From: Raineyella sp034933565
GTDB taxonomy: Bacteria > Actinomycetota > Actinomycetes > Propionibacteriales > Propionibacteriaceae
Assembly (NCBI RefSeq): GCF_034933565.1
Contig: NZ_JAYFNG010000014.1
Coordinates: 1-64,000, forward strand
Reading direction: 5' to 3'
Length of the DNA: 64,000 bases
Every line of letters begins with the position of its first letter. The first letter of the stretch is position 1. Positions 24,413 to 33,710 of the stretch are shown piece after piece. A model generated the notes under the pieces. It worked only from the letters and a program-made list of their open reading frames with translations, was not told the origin of the DNA and did not search any database. The position numbers and the translations under genes were made by a program.

Positions 24413-25045
24413 TCACTTCTTCCCACGGGAGTAGCGCGGGCCCTTGGCCTTGGCCTTGGCCTTCTTCGGGTTGTCGTTGAAGGGGAACCCGAGCTGCTTG
24501 AGCAGCGCGCGGCCCTCTTCGTCGTTGGCCGCCGAGGTCACGACGGTGATGTCCATGCCACGGGTGCGATCGATCCTGTCCTGGTCGATCTCGTGGAACA
24601 TCACCTGCTCGGTGAGACCGAAGGTGTAGTTGCCCTTGCCGTCGAACTGCCACTGGTTGAGGCCACGGAAGTCGCGGATACGGGGCAGTGCCAGGGTCAG
24701 CAGTCGGTCCAGGAACTCCCACATGCGGTCGCCGCGCAGGGTGACGTGCGCGCCGATGGCCTGGCCCTCGCGGAGCTTGAACTGGGCGATCGACTTGCGG
24801 GCGTTGGTGACCTGCGGCTTCTGACCGGTGATCGCGGTCAGGTCCTTGAGGGCACCGTCCATCACCTTGGAGTCACGGGCGGCGTCGCCGACGCCCATGT
24901 TCACGGTGATCTTCACCAGGCCCGGGATCAGCATCGGGTTGGCGTACGCGTACTCGGCCTGGAGCGCCGGGGCGATCTCCTCGCGGTACTTCGTCTTCAG
25001 ACGGGGCACCTCACGCGTGGTGGTCTCGGTGGTGCTGGTCGACAT
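24413..25045 (-). CDS. rplE: 50S ribosomal protein L5
   Basis: A 210-residue protein binding 5S rRNA and P-site tRNA. A 20-residue Thr-rich N-terminal extension precedes the core, which ends with the motif GMDITVVTSAANDEEGRALLKQLGFPF. The start overlaps the rplX stop by one base. Confidence 0.97.
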   Translation of the reverse strand: MSTSTTETTTREVPRLKTKYREEIAPALQAEYAYANPMLIPGLVKITVNMGVGDAARDSKVMDGALKDLTAITGQKPQVTNARKSIAQFKLREGQAIGAHVTLRGDRMWEFLDRLLTLALPRIRDFRGLNQWQFDGKGNYTFGLTEQVMFHEIDQDRIDRTRGMDITVVTSAANDEEGRALLKQLGFPFNDNPKKAKAKAKGPRYSRGKK

Positions 25046-25422
25046 CAGAACTCCTCCCCCGTGGCCTTGGCGTAACGGACGCTGCGGAGGGCCTCGTAGG
25101 TCGAGCCGTCGGCGCGGGTCCGGGTGACCTTCTCGCGCTTGTGGCCGACCCGGGTGACGACCTCGACGCCGTCCTTCTTCACGACGGGCTGCACGTTCGA
25201 GACGTGGATCGGCGCCTCGGACGAGACGATGCCGCCCTTCTCGACCCGGCCGCCGGCCTGGCGGTCGGTCAGGTGACGCTTGACGATGTTCACGCCCTGG
25301 ACGGTCACCCGGTCGTTGGCGGGATCGACGGCGATGATCTCACCGACGGTGCCCTTGTCCTTGCCCGCGATGACCTTGACCCGGTCACCCTTCTTCACGT
25401 GGAGCTTCTTCTGTGCTGCCAT
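25045..25422 (-). CDS. rplX: 50S ribosomal protein L24
   Basis: A 125-residue assembly initiator of the 50S subunit with an N-terminal KOW motif (KKGDRVKVIAGKDKGTVGEI). It is one base after rplN. Confidence 0.97.
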   Translation of the reverse strand: MAAQKKLHVKKGDRVKVIAGKDKGTVGEIIAVDPANDRVTVQGVNIVKRHLTDRQAGGRVEKGGIVSSEAPIHVSNVQPVVKKDGVEVVTRVGHKREKVTRTRADGSTYEALRSVRYAKATGEEF

Positions 25423-25423
25423 G

Positions 25424-25792
25424 TCAGATCACCTCCGGAGCGAGCGAGATGATGCGCATGAACTTCTTGTCACGCAGCTCGCGGCCGACCGGGCCGAAGA
25501 TACGGGTGCCGCGGGGCTCCCCGTCGTTCTTCAGGATGACGGCGGCGTTCTCGTCGAACTTGATGTACGAACCGTCGGGGCGACGGGTCTCCTTGACGGT
25601 ACGGACCACGACGGCCTTGACGACCTCACCCTTCTTGACGTTGCCACCGGGGATGGCGTCCTTCACGGTGCAGACGATGGTGTCGCCGAGGCCGGCGTAG
25701 CGACGACCGGATCCACCGAGAACACGGATGCAAAGGAGTTCCTTCGCACCAGTGTTGTCGGCGACCTTCAGTCGCGACTCCTGCTGGATCAT
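25424..25792 (-). CDS. rplN: 50S ribosomal protein L14
   Basis: A complete, canonical 122-residue protein, MIQQESRLKVADNTGAKELL to MRIISLAPEVI. It lies at the intersubunit face. It is 64 bases from rpsQ; this is where the S10 and spc operons are separated in E. coli, but no terminator is visible here. Confidence 0.97.
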   Translation of the reverse strand: MIQQESRLKVADNTGAKELLCIRVLGGSGRRYAGLGDTIVCTVKDAIPGGNVKKGEVVKAVVVRTVKETRRPDGSYIKFDENAAVILKNDGEPRGTRIFGPVGRELRDKKFMRIISLAPEVI

Positions 25793-25856
25793 CTTCTATC
25801 TCCTGGTTGTCCCACCGGTTCCCCCGTTTCCGAGGGCCTGGCGGAACTCGATGTGG

Positions 25857-26144
25857 TTACTTGGCCTTCTCGACGATCTCGATGAGGCGCCAACGCTTGG
25901 TACGCGAGGTGGGGCGGGTCTCCATGATCCGAACGCGGTCGCCGATGCCGGCCTCGTTGTTCTCGTCGTGGGCCTTGTACCGCGCGGTCTGACGCATCAC
26001 CTTGCCGTAGAGGGAGTGCTTCTTGCGCTCCTCCACGGTCACGACGATGGTCTTCTCCATCTTGTCGCTGACGACGTAGCCGGTCAGCACCTTGCGGCGA
26101 CCGCGCTCGACGGCGCCGGCCTCGGTCTGGGTCTGCTCGCTCAT
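25857..26144 (-). CDS. rpsQ: 30S ribosomal protein S17
   Basis: A 95-residue OB-fold protein that binds 16S rRNA. A short N-terminal extension precedes RKVLTGYVVSDKMEKTIVVTVE. The start overlaps the rpmC stop as ATGA. Confidence 0.97.
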   Translation of the reverse strand: MSEQTQTEAGAVERGRRKVLTGYVVSDKMEKTIVVTVEERKKHSLYGKVMRQTARYKAHDENNEAGIGDRVRIMETRPTSRTKRWRLIEIVEKAK

Positions 26145-26410
26145 GCGTCTGCCTTCTCATCCTTCTCGGCCGCAGCCGCGACGGCCGCCTGGTCCGGGTC
26201 GTCGACGATCCCGAGGTTGCGCTCCTGCAGCACGGTGTAGATCCGGGCGATGTCCTTGCGGACCTCACGCAGACGACCGTGCGACTCGAGCTGCCCGGTC
26301 GCGTGCTGGAAGCGGAGGTTGAAGAGCTCCTTCTTCAGCTCCACGACCTTCTCGTTGAGGGCCTCACGGCTCATCTGGCGCAGATCGGCTGCGCTGGTGG
26401 TCTTCGCCAT
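26141..26410 (-). CDS. rpmC: 50S ribosomal protein L29
   Basis: An 89-residue two-helix protein at the tunnel exit. The core includes LKKELFNLRFQHATGQLE; an acidic Ala/Glu/Lys/Asp tail follows. The ATG overlaps the rplP stop by one base. Confidence 0.97.
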   Translation of the reverse strand: MAKTTSAADLRQMSREALNEKVVELKKELFNLRFQHATGQLESHGRLREVRKDIARIYTVLQERNLGIVDDPDQAAVAAAAEKDEKADA

Positions 26411-26829
26411 CAGTTCTCACCTGCCTCGCGCTTGATGAAGCGCGCCTTCATCGGGAGCTTGTGGATCGCCAGGCGCAGCGCCTCGCGAGCCACGTCCTCC
26501 GGAACACCGGCGAGCTCGAACATCACGGCACCGGCCTTGACGTTCGCGATCCACCACTCCGGGGTGCCCTTGCCGGAACCCATGCGGGACTCGGCGGGGT
26601 GCTTGGTCATCGGGCGGTCCGGGTAGATGTTGATCCAGACCTTGCCGCCACGCTTCATGTGACGGGTCATGGCGATACGAGCGGACTCGATCTGCCGGTT
26701 GGTGACGTAGGCGTTGGACAGGGCCTGGATGCCGTAGTCACCGAATGCAAGCTCGGTACCACCCTTGGCGGCGCCGGAGCGTCCCGGGTGGTGCTGCTTG
26801 CGGTACTTCACTCGACGGGGGATCAGCAT
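26410..26829 (-). CDS. rplP: 50S ribosomal protein L16
   Basis: A 139-residue protein, MLIPRRVKYRKQHHPGRSG. It organises the peptidyl-transferase and A-site region. The core is complete, including GSGKGTPEWWIANVKAG. It starts five bases after the rpsC stop. Confidence 0.97.
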   Translation of the reverse strand: MLIPRRVKYRKQHHPGRSGAAKGGTELAFGDYGIQALSNAYVTNRQIESARIAMTRHMKRGGKVWINIYPDRPMTKHPAESRMGSGKGTPEWWIANVKAGAVMFELAGVPEDVAREALRLAIHKLPMKARFIKREAGEN

Positions 26830-26834
26830 GGCTA

Positions 26835-27647
26835 TCAGGCTCCTGCGTTCTCGGTCGCGGAGGCAGTCTCGCCGCCCTGGGGCGCGCTGGCTGCCGCAGC
26901 ATCCTGGCGGCGACGGCCACCGCGGTCGGGGCGATCCCCACGGCCACGGCCACCGCGCGCCGGGCGCTGGCGCTGGTTGGTGTTCTGACGGGCGGCCTTC
27001 TGGGCGGCCCGCTCGGCGCGGGTCCCGGAGACGTCACCCTTGTAGATCCACACCTTCACACCGATGCGACCGAAGGTCGTACGGGCCTCGTAGAAGCCGT
27101 AGTCCACGTCGGCGCGCAGGGTGTGCAGCGGCACGCGACCCTCGCGGTAGAACTCGGAGCGGCTCATCTCGGCACCGCCCAGACGGCCGGAGCACTGGAT
27201 CCGGATGCCCTTGGCCCCGGCTCGCATGGCCGACTGCTGGGCCTTGCGCATCGCGCGACGGAAGGCCACGCGGGCGCCGAGCTGCTCGGCCACGCCCTGG
27301 GCGACCAGCTGGGCATCGGTGTCGGGGTCCTTGACCTCGAGGATGTTCAGCTGCACCTGCTTGCCGGTCAGCTTCTCCAGCTGGCCACGGACGCGCTCCG
27401 CCTCGGCACCGTTGCGGCCGATGTCGATGCCCGGACGGGCGGCGTACAGGTAGATCGTCACCCGCTCGGAACGACGCTCGATCTCCACGTTGGAAATGCC
27501 GGCCCGCTCGAGGTTGGAGTGGATCCAGTCACGGATCTTGGTGTCCTCGCCGACGAACTCGGCGTACTGCTTGTCGGCGTACCAGCGGCTCACATGATCG
27601 GTCGTGATACCGAGACGGAAGCCGTTCGGGTTGATCTTCTGACCCAT
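26835..27647 (-). CDS. rpsC: 30S ribosomal protein S3
   Basis: A 270-residue protein at the mRNA entry tunnel. The KH domain includes AARPGIDIGRNGAEAERVR; the C-terminal domain includes GRLGGAEMSRSEFYREGRVPLHTL. A basic Arg/Gly-rich then Ala/Ser-rich tail of about 50 residues is common in actinobacteria. It lies two bases after rplV. Confidence 0.97.
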   Translation of the reverse strand: MGQKINPNGFRLGITTDHVSRWYADKQYAEFVGEDTKIRDWIHSNLERAGISNVEIERRSERVTIYLYAARPGIDIGRNGAEAERVRGQLEKLTGKQVQLNILEVKDPDTDAQLVAQGVAEQLGARVAFRRAMRKAQQSAMRAGAKGIRIQCSGRLGGAEMSRSEFYREGRVPLHTLRADVDYGFYEARTTFGRIGVKVWIYKGDVSGTRAERAAQKAARQNTNQRQRPARGGRGRGDRPDRGGRRRQDAAAASAPQGGETASATENAGA

Positions 27648-27649
27648 GC

Positions 27650-28072
27650 TCAGGCCTCCTTCTTCTTCGACTCGGTCTCGTGCGAGCGGGGCTCGACGAC
27701 GACGGTGATGTGGCTGGAACGCTTGAGGATGCGGCTGGCCGACCCCTTGGCCCGGGGACGGATCCGACGCATCGTCATGCCCTCGTCGACGAACGCCTGC
27801 GAGATGTACAGATCGTTGCGACGCAGGCCGTCGGTGTTCTCCGCGTTGGCGGCCGCGGAGGCCACCACCTTGGAGACCGGCAGCGCTGCGGCCTGGGGGG
27901 CGAACTTGAGGGTGTCCAGGGCGGAGTCGACGTCCATCCCGCGCACCATGTCCACCACGCGGCGGACCTTCTGCGGCGACATCCGGACTGCCTTCGCGAT
28001 CGCGTAGTTACCGGGGCGATCGCCGAGCAGGGCCGCGCGACGGCTCGGCCGTGCCTTGTCAGTGTTGCTCAT
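27650..28072 (-). CDS. rplV: 50S ribosomal protein L22
   Basis: A 140-residue protein with a long beta-hairpin reaching into the exit tunnel. The core includes VRMSPQKVRRVVDMVRG and GSASRILKRSSHITVVV. It is 21 bases after rpsS. Confidence 0.97.
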   Translation of the reverse strand: MSNTDKARPSRRAALLGDRPGNYAIAKAVRMSPQKVRRVVDMVRGMDVDSALDTLKFAPQAAALPVSKVVASAAANAENTDGLRRNDLYISQAFVDEGMTMRRIRPRAKGSASRILKRSSHITVVVEPRSHETESKKKEA

Positions 28073-28093
28073 TGGCTCTCAACTTCCTCGGTC

Positions 28094-28375
28094 TCAGCGA
28101 CGACGCGACTTGCGGTCGTCCTTGATGTGGCCCTTGAACGTACGGGTGGGCGCGAACTCACCCAGCTTGTGGCCGACCATGGCGTCGGTGATGAACACCG
28201 GCACGTGCTTGCGACCGTCGTGCACCGCGATGGTGTGCCCGATCATGTCCGGCAGGATCATCGAGCGGCGCGACCAGGTCTTGATGACGTTCTTGGTGCC
28301 CTTCTCGTTCTGCGCGTCCACCTTCTTCCACAGGTGGTCGTCGACGAAGGGGCCCTTCTTCAGACTGCGAGGCAT
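28094..28375 (-). CDS. rpsS: 30S ribosomal protein S19
   Basis: A 93-residue head protein, MPRSLKKGPFVDDHLWKKV to GHIKDDRKSRRR. It is 21 bases after rplB. Confidence 0.97.
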   Translation of the reverse strand: MPRSLKKGPFVDDHLWKKVDAQNEKGTKNVIKTWSRRSMILPDMIGHTIAVHDGRKHVPVFITDAMVGHKLGEFAPTRTFKGHIKDDRKSRRR

Positions 28376-28396
28376 TTTCTACTGTCCCTTCCTCGA

Positions 28397-29233
<837 letters not shown>

Positions 29234-29268
29234 AGGATGCGTTTCCTTGTCTCAGCGAGGAGCCCCGG

Positions 29269-29583
29269 TCAGTCGACCGAGCCTCCGAAGATGTCGATGC
29301 GCTGGCCGTCGGCGACCGTGATGATCGCACGCTTGGTGTCGGGGCGCTTGCCGGTGCCGAACTTGGTCCGACGCACCTTGCCCTGGCGGTTGATGGTGTT
29401 CACCGCGACGACCTTGACGCCGAAGACCTTCTCGACCGCGATCTTGATCTCGGTCTTGTTGGCGTCCGGGTCCACCAGGAACGTGTACTTGTTCTGGTCG
29501 ATCAGGCTGTAGCTCTTCTCCGAGACCACCGGCTTGATCAGCACGTCGTGGTGGTCGCGGATCTTCAGCGGCTGCTCGTTCAC
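29269..29583 (-). CDS. rplW: 50S ribosomal protein L23
   Basis: A 104-residue tunnel-exit protein that docks trigger factor and SRP. GTG 29583 overlaps the rplD stop as GTGA. The core includes PVVSEKSYSLIDQNKYTFLV. Confidence 0.97.
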   Translation of the reverse strand: MNEQPLKIRDHHDVLIKPVVSEKSYSLIDQNKYTFLVDPDANKTEIKIAVEKVFGVKVVAVNTINRQGKVRRTKFGTGKRPDTKRAIITVADGQRIDIFGGSVD

Positions 29584-30251
29584 TTCTGCTCCTCATCAAC
29601 CGAGCCGACAACCTCGACAGCGTTGCGCACGCCGACGAAGGTGTCCAGGGCGGCCTTGGTGAACACCACGTCATCGGCGTTCAGCACGTCGTAGGCGTTC
29701 AGCTGGTCGGGGACCAGCAGGTGCACGCTGGTGGCGTTGCGCAGGCTCAGCTGGGCCATCTCTTCGTCGCGGTTCACGACGACGAGCACCTTGCGGGCCT
29801 CCGACACCTTGCCGAGGGACGCGACGGCGGTCCTGGTGGACGGCTTCTCAGCCAGTCCGAAGCCGGTCACGACACGCAGGTTGCCGTCACGGAAACGGTC
29901 GGTCAGCGAGCCGTAGAGCGCGGCGGCGATCATCTTCTTCGGGGTCCGCTGGGCGTACGAGCGCGGCTGCGGGCCGTGCGCGACGCCACCGCCGGTCCAC
30001 TGGGGCGAACGGATCGAGCCCTGGCGGGCGCGGCCGGTGCCCTTCTGACGCCACGGCTTCTTGCCGCCGCCGGAGACCTCACCACGGGTCTTGACCTTGT
30101 GGGTGCCCTGGCGGGCGGCGGCCAGCTGGGCGGTCACGACCTGGTGGATCAGCGCGATGTTCGGCTCGACGTCGAAGATCTCGGCGGGGAGATCAGCGGT
30201 GCCGGCCTTCTTGCCCTGGGCGTCCAGGACGTCGATGGTCAGGGTGCTCAT
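29580..30251 (-). CDS. rplD: 50S ribosomal protein L4
   Basis: A 223-residue protein with a long loop in the exit tunnel (TRGEVSGGGKKPWRQKGTGR). In E. coli L4 also represses the S10 operon through its leader; no matching leader structure was recognised here. The ATG overlaps the rplC stop as ATGA. Confidence 0.97.
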   Translation of the reverse strand: MSTLTIDVLDAQGKKAGTADLPAEIFDVEPNIALIHQVVTAQLAAARQGTHKVKTRGEVSGGGKKPWRQKGTGRARQGSIRSPQWTGGGVAHGPQPRSYAQRTPKKMIAAALYGSLTDRFRDGNLRVVTGFGLAEKPSTRTAVASLGKVSEARKVLVVVNRDEEMAQLSLRNATSVHLLVPDQLNAYDVLNADDVVFTKAALDTFVGVRNAVEVVGSVDEEQK

Positions 30252-30919
30252 GCGGCCTTCCCTTCCTTGGCAGCCTTCTTGTTGGCGCTGCGGAGGACGA
30301 CCAGGCCACCCTTGGTGCCCGGGATCGCGCCCTTGACCAGGATGAGGCCCTTCTCGACGTCGACCGCGTGGACCTTGAGGTTCTGCACCGTCTTCTTGTC
30401 GACACCCATCCGGCCGGCCATCCGCAGGCCGCGGAAGACGCGACCCGGCGTGGAGCAGCCACCGATGGAGCCCGGCGAGCGGTGCTTGCGGTGGACGCCG
30501 TGCCCGGCGCCCAGACCCTTGAAGCCGTGCCGCTTCATGACACCGGCGGTGCCGTGGCCGCGGGTGATACCCGTGACATCGACGTACTCGCCCGCGGCGA
30601 AGACGTCGGCGAGCAGCTCCTGGCCGACCTCGTACTCGGCGGCGTCGGACGTGCGCAGCTCCATCAGGTGCCGGCGCGGCGTCACGCCGGCCTTCTCGAA
30701 GTGACCGGCCATCGGCTTGGTGACCTTCTTGGCCTTGACCGCGCCGAAGCCGAGCTGCACGGCGGCGTAGCCGTCGGCCTCGGGGCTGCGGACCAGGGTG
30801 ACCACGTTCGGACCGGCCTGGATGACGGTCACCGGGACGATCTTGTTGTCGGCGTCCCAGACCTGGGTCATGCCGAGCTTGGTGCCCAGCAGGCCCTTCA
30901 CCTTGTGTTCAGTGCTCAT
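30248..30919 (-). CDS. rplC: 50S ribosomal protein L3
   Basis: A 223-residue protein close to the peptidyl-transferase centre. It includes LLGTKLGMTQVWDADN and the central extension with HRSPGSIGGCSTPGRVFRG. It is 14 bases after rpsJ. Confidence 0.97.
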   Translation of the reverse strand: MSTEHKVKGLLGTKLGMTQVWDADNKIVPVTVIQAGPNVVTLVRSPEADGYAAVQLGFGAVKAKKVTKPMAGHFEKAGVTPRRHLMELRTSDAAEYEVGQELLADVFAAGEYVDVTGITRGHGTAGVMKRHGFKGLGAGHGVHRKHRSPGSIGGCSTPGRVFRGLRMAGRMGVDKKTVQNLKVHAVDVEKGLILVKGAIPGTKGGLVVLRSANKKAAKEGKAA

Positions 30920-30933
30920 GATTCAGACGTCCC

Positions 30934-31242
30934 TCAGAGCTTGATCTCGATGTCGACACCGGCGGGCAGATCGAGACGCATGAGCGAGTCGACCGTCTTC
31001 GGCGTCGGATCGATGATGTCGATGAGCCGCTTGTGCGTACGCATCTCGAAGTGCTCGCGGCTGTCCTTGTACTTGTGCGGCGAACGGATCACACAGAACA
31101 CGTTCTTCTCCGTGGGCAGCGGCACCGGGCCGGCAACCTGGGCACCAGTTCGCGTCACCGTATCGACGATCTTGCGCGCCGAGGAGTCGATGACCTCATG
31201 GTCATAGGCCTTCAGCCTGATGCGGATCTTTTGTCCCGCCAC
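30934..31242 (-). CDS. rpsJ: 30S ribosomal protein S10
   Basis: A 102-residue protein of the 30S head, also the NusE transcription factor. GTG 31242 (MAGQKIRIRLKAYDHEVID) is preceded by AAGGACGAACT. It is the first gene of the S10 operon; a leader of about 360 bases and a promoter candidate lie upstream. Confidence 0.97.
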   Translation of the reverse strand: MAGQKIRIRLKAYDHEVIDSSARKIVDTVTRTGAQVAGPVPLPTEKNVFCVIRSPHKYKDSREHFEMRTHKRLIDIIDPTPKTVDSLMRLDLPAGVDIEIKL

Positions 31243-31611
31243 AGTTCGTCCTTCTTCTCGTGCTTCGGCGGCCACTCGGGTGAGCAGTACCGGTCAACGT
31301 TCCTCCCCACCCTTCCGGCCGGAAGACCCGCACGATCAGGACGATCGAGCGACCCACGCGGTCGGGCGTGTCGCGCATCCGGGGCACAACAGGACCCAGA
31401 TCTCCCCTGGTTCCTTGTACATGTCCCGGGTCTGACGCCTCGTTCACCGGGAGTCGACGCCTGGGCATCCCCGGTGTCCGAGCCGTACCCGCGAACGCGG
31501 CGGCCGGACAGCGCGTGCCATCACCCATTACCCTGGGCCCCTCGATCGGGACCGACTCCCACGTCACCCGCCGATCAGCTCGGCCGACGACCCTGCGTGG
31601 AGACCCTATGG

Positions 31612-31640
31612 AATGTAGATGACACCTGCTGCCCTGTCGG
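31612..31640 (-). promoter_or_regulatory. rpsJ (S10 operon) promoter candidate
   Basis: Minus-strand CCGACA (31635-31640) and TACATT (31612-31617) are 17 bases apart. Transcription would begin near 31605, about 360 bases before rpsJ. Confidence 0.45.
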
Positions 31641-31718
31641 AGCAACCCCACTATGTTGTCACCTCGCGCCGGATCGGGCAAATTGCCCTGCCGACCCGTC
31701 CGCCCGGCGGCACCCCCA

Positions 31719-31738
31719 ACACCCGGGGCCCCGGGTGT
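31719..31738. repeat. Perfect 20-base palindrome upstream of serB
   Basis: ACACCCGGGGCCCCGGGTGT is its own reverse complement. It lies about 57 bases upstream of the serB start. It could be a protein-binding site or fold with a GGCC loop. Confidence 0.7.
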
Positions 31739-31782
31739 CGCGGCGCCGCACGGGACGGGTCCGGCCTCGCAGCGCCGCACGA

Positions 31783-31788
31783 TATCGT
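31783..31788 (+). promoter_or_regulatory. -10 box of serB (leaderless)
   Basis: TATCGT lies six bases before GTG 31795, with no SD in between. Confidence 0.5.
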
Positions 31789-31794
31789 CGGCAC

Positions 31795-32667
31795 GTGCAG
31801 CAGCGCCCCTCCGTGCCCCAGCGTCTGGCCCTCGTCAGCGACCGCGAGATCCCGGAGGACGCCGTCGCGGCGGCCCGGGCCCTGTTTCCCGGCAGCACCT
31901 GCGTACGCCACCGCGAGGCGCCCGCCTGGCAGGCGGTCTACCTCGAGGGGGAGGCCGGGGCGCCGCTCGACGTCCGCCCGGTGACGACCGGGTACGCCAT
32001 CTCCGGCGCCGTGGTGCACGGTCCGCTGCTGGACGGGCCGCAGCTCGTCGTGATGGACGTCGACTCCACCTTCATCACCAGCGAGGTGATCGAGGAGATC
32101 GCCGACGCGGCCGGATCACGCGAGGAGGTCACCCGGGTCACCGAACAGGCGATGCGGGGCGAGATCGACTTCGCCGAGAGTCTCGCCGCTCGGGTCGCCA
32201 CGCTGGCCGGGGTGCCGGTCGGCGTCCTGGCCGAGGTCGCCGCGCGGGTCAGCTACACCCCGGGGGCCGAGGAACTCGTCCGGACGGTCCACCGCCGCGG
32301 CGGTCACATCGGCCTGGTCTCGGGCGGGTTCCTGGAGATCGTCGGCCCGCTGGCGGCCCGGCTCGACATCACCCTGGTGCACGCGAACCGGCTCGAGGTC
32401 GACGATGCCGGCCGGCTCACCGGACGGACCGTCGGCGAGATCGTCGACCGTCGGGTCAAGGAGCGCCAGCTCGGCGCGTACGCCGCCGCGGGCGGCGCCG
32501 ACCCGCGGCGGACGGTCGCCCTGGGGGACGGTGCGAACGACCTGGCGATGATCGCCGCTGCCGGCCTGGGGGTGGCCTTCTGCGCCAAGCCGGTGGTCCG
32601 CGAGCAGGCGCCGGCCCAGATCACCTTCCCCCGGCTCGACGCCCTCTGCGGCCTGCTCGACATCTGA
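31795..32667 (+). CDS. serB: Phosphoserine phosphatase
   Basis: A 290-residue HAD-family phosphatase for the last step of serine synthesis. The nucleophile motif VVMDVDSTFI (D-x-D) is followed by SGGF (motif II), the Lys in VDRRVKERQ (motif III) and GDGANDLAMI (motif IV). About 85 residues precede the HAD domain and may be an ACT-like regulatory part. GTG 31795 is chosen by its position after TATCGT; a GTG six codons later is possible. It opens the 18-kb metabolic block and diverges from rpsJ. No other serine gene is near. Confidence 0.93.
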   Translation: MQQRPSVPQRLALVSDREIPEDAVAAARALFPGSTCVRHREAPAWQAVYLEGEAGAPLDVRPVTTGYAISGAVVHGPLLDGPQLVVMDVDSTFITSEVIEEIADAAGSREEVTRVTEQAMRGEIDFAESLAARVATLAGVPVGVLAEVAARVSYTPGAEELVRTVHRRGGHIGLVSGGFLEIVGPLAARLDITLVHANRLEVDDAGRLTGRTVGEIVDRRVKERQLGAYAAAGGADPRRTVALGDGANDLAMIAAAGLGVAFCAKPVVREQAPAQITFPRLDALCGLLDI

Positions 32668-32811
32668 CCCCGTCCTGAGGACAGCCGACCGGCCCGGACG
32701 TCGGCCACCTCGCACGGACCACAACTGACCAGCACGAACGCCGGCCGCCCCGCGCGGACACAGTTCCCTGTGGATGACCCCGATCACAGCTGCGCCGTCC
32801 GTTCGGTGACC

Positions 32812-32817
32812 TAGAGT
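32812..32817 (+). promoter_or_regulatory. -10 box of the mobA-like gene (leaderless)
   Basis: TAGAGT lies six bases before ATG 32824, with only CCCTTC between, so the transcript should start at or next to the ATG. Confidence 0.55.
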
Positions 32818-32823
32818 CCCTTC

Positions 32824-33558
32824 ATGGACGTGGTCGCATACGACACCATCATCCTCGCGGGCGGGCGGGCCCGGCGCCTCGACGGCATCTCCAAGCCCGA
32901 CGTCCTGTTGCACGGGCATCGACTGCTCGACTATTCCCTGCGCGCCACCACCGCGGCACGGCGACGGGTGGTCGTCGGTCCACCGACCCTGACCGTGCCG
33001 CCGGATGTCCTGCACACCCAGGAGCACCCGGCCCACGGCGGCCCGGTGGCCGGCATCGACGTCGGCCTCGCGATGCTGGACCGGCACCGACGCTCGGCCG
33101 ACCGGCCCGATCTGCCGGTGCTGGTGCTCGCCTGTGACATCCCTCACGTCGCGACCGCCCTGCCCCGGCTGCTCGCGGCCTACCAGGATCCCGCCATCCG
33201 CCCGGCGGACGGCGCCTTCCTCGTCGATCCCGACGGGCGGGCCCAGTGGCTCGCCGCCGTCTACCGACCCGAGGGACTGCGCCGCGCGCTGGCCGCCCTG
33301 GCCGCCGACGCCGGCATCCGTGACGCCTCGGTGCGCCGGCTGACCGCCCATCTGGACCTGCGGCCGGTCCCGGTCGAAGGTGCCGAGGGCACCGACATCG
33401 ACACCTGGGCCGACCACGCCCGCCTGGACACCCTCCTCACCACAGCCGCCCTCACCACAGCCGTCCGCACCCCGGTCGCGGCCCCTGCCCCTGCCCCGGG
33501 CCCGATCCCGGCCCCTGCCGGAGGCTCCGCCGACCCCCGCCCGACGATGATCACATAA
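32824..33558 (+). CDS. mobA: Molybdenum cofactor guanylyltransferase-like protein
   Basis: A 244-residue NTP-transferase of the MobA type, which adds GMP from GTP to molybdopterin to make the MGD form used by nitrate reductase. The nucleotide-binding loop IILAGGRARRLDGISK is at residues 8-24, followed by the GGPVAGI motif near 76-82 and CDIPHV near 105, with the metal-binding Asp. The C-terminal 40 residues are an Ala/Pro/Thr-rich tail. It lies 152 bases upstream of narK on the same strand, which supports a role in nitrate reductase maturation. Similar proteins act on other cofactors, for example MocA, so the substrate is inferred. Confidence 0.82.
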   Translation: MDVVAYDTIILAGGRARRLDGISKPDVLLHGHRLLDYSLRATTAARRRVVVGPPTLTVPPDVLHTQEHPAHGGPVAGIDVGLAMLDRHRRSADRPDLPVLVLACDIPHVATALPRLLAAYQDPAIRPADGAFLVDPDGRAQWLAAVYRPEGLRRALAALAADAGIRDASVRRLTAHLDLRPVPVEGAEGTDIDTWADHARLDTLLTTAALTTAVRTPVAAPAPAPGPIPAPAGGSADPRPTMIT

Positions 33559-33567
33559 TTTCTTCGG

Positions 33568-33582
33568 TTTTCAGCTGGAAAA
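33568..33582. promoter_or_regulatory. AT-rich inverted repeat upstream of narK
   Basis: TTTTCAGCTGGAAAA has five-base arms in an otherwise GC-rich gap between mobA and narK. It could be an activator site for oxygen or nitrate control. No FNR consensus and no clear -10/-35 pair were found here. Confidence 0.35.
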
Positions 33583-33710
33583 TACGCCGCCGTTCGGCCA
33601 CTATGTCCGGTAGTAGATCGAGCACCCGGTGCTCACCGCGCAGCGCAGCGACACAACAGCAGAGCACCACAGCACTGGGCAGCAGCACCCATCGAAGCGT
33701 GAGGATGACC

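Larger units (their letters stand above)
31243..31794. other. Divergent intergenic region rpsJ / serB
   Basis: A 552-base gap between diverging genes. It holds the rpsJ promoter candidate (31612-31640), a perfect 20-base palindrome (31719-31738), the leaderless -10 box of serB (31783-31788) and an isolated TTGTCA-17-CAAATT promoter-like pair on the plus strand at 31656-31684. No coding sequence is convincing. The rpsJ leader of about 360 bases is long enough for regulation. Confidence 0.6.

Noticed and set aside
31656..31684. TTGTCA-17-CAAATT as the main serB promoter
   Set aside because: The -10 lacks the TAnnnT form shared by the other promoters, and the TATCGT box six bases before the serB start fits the window's pattern better.
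33559..33710. FNR- or NarL-type site upstream of narK
   Set aside because: No TTGAT-N4-ATCAA or TACYYMT-type site was seen; only an AT-rich inverted repeat remains and it is reported at low confidence.
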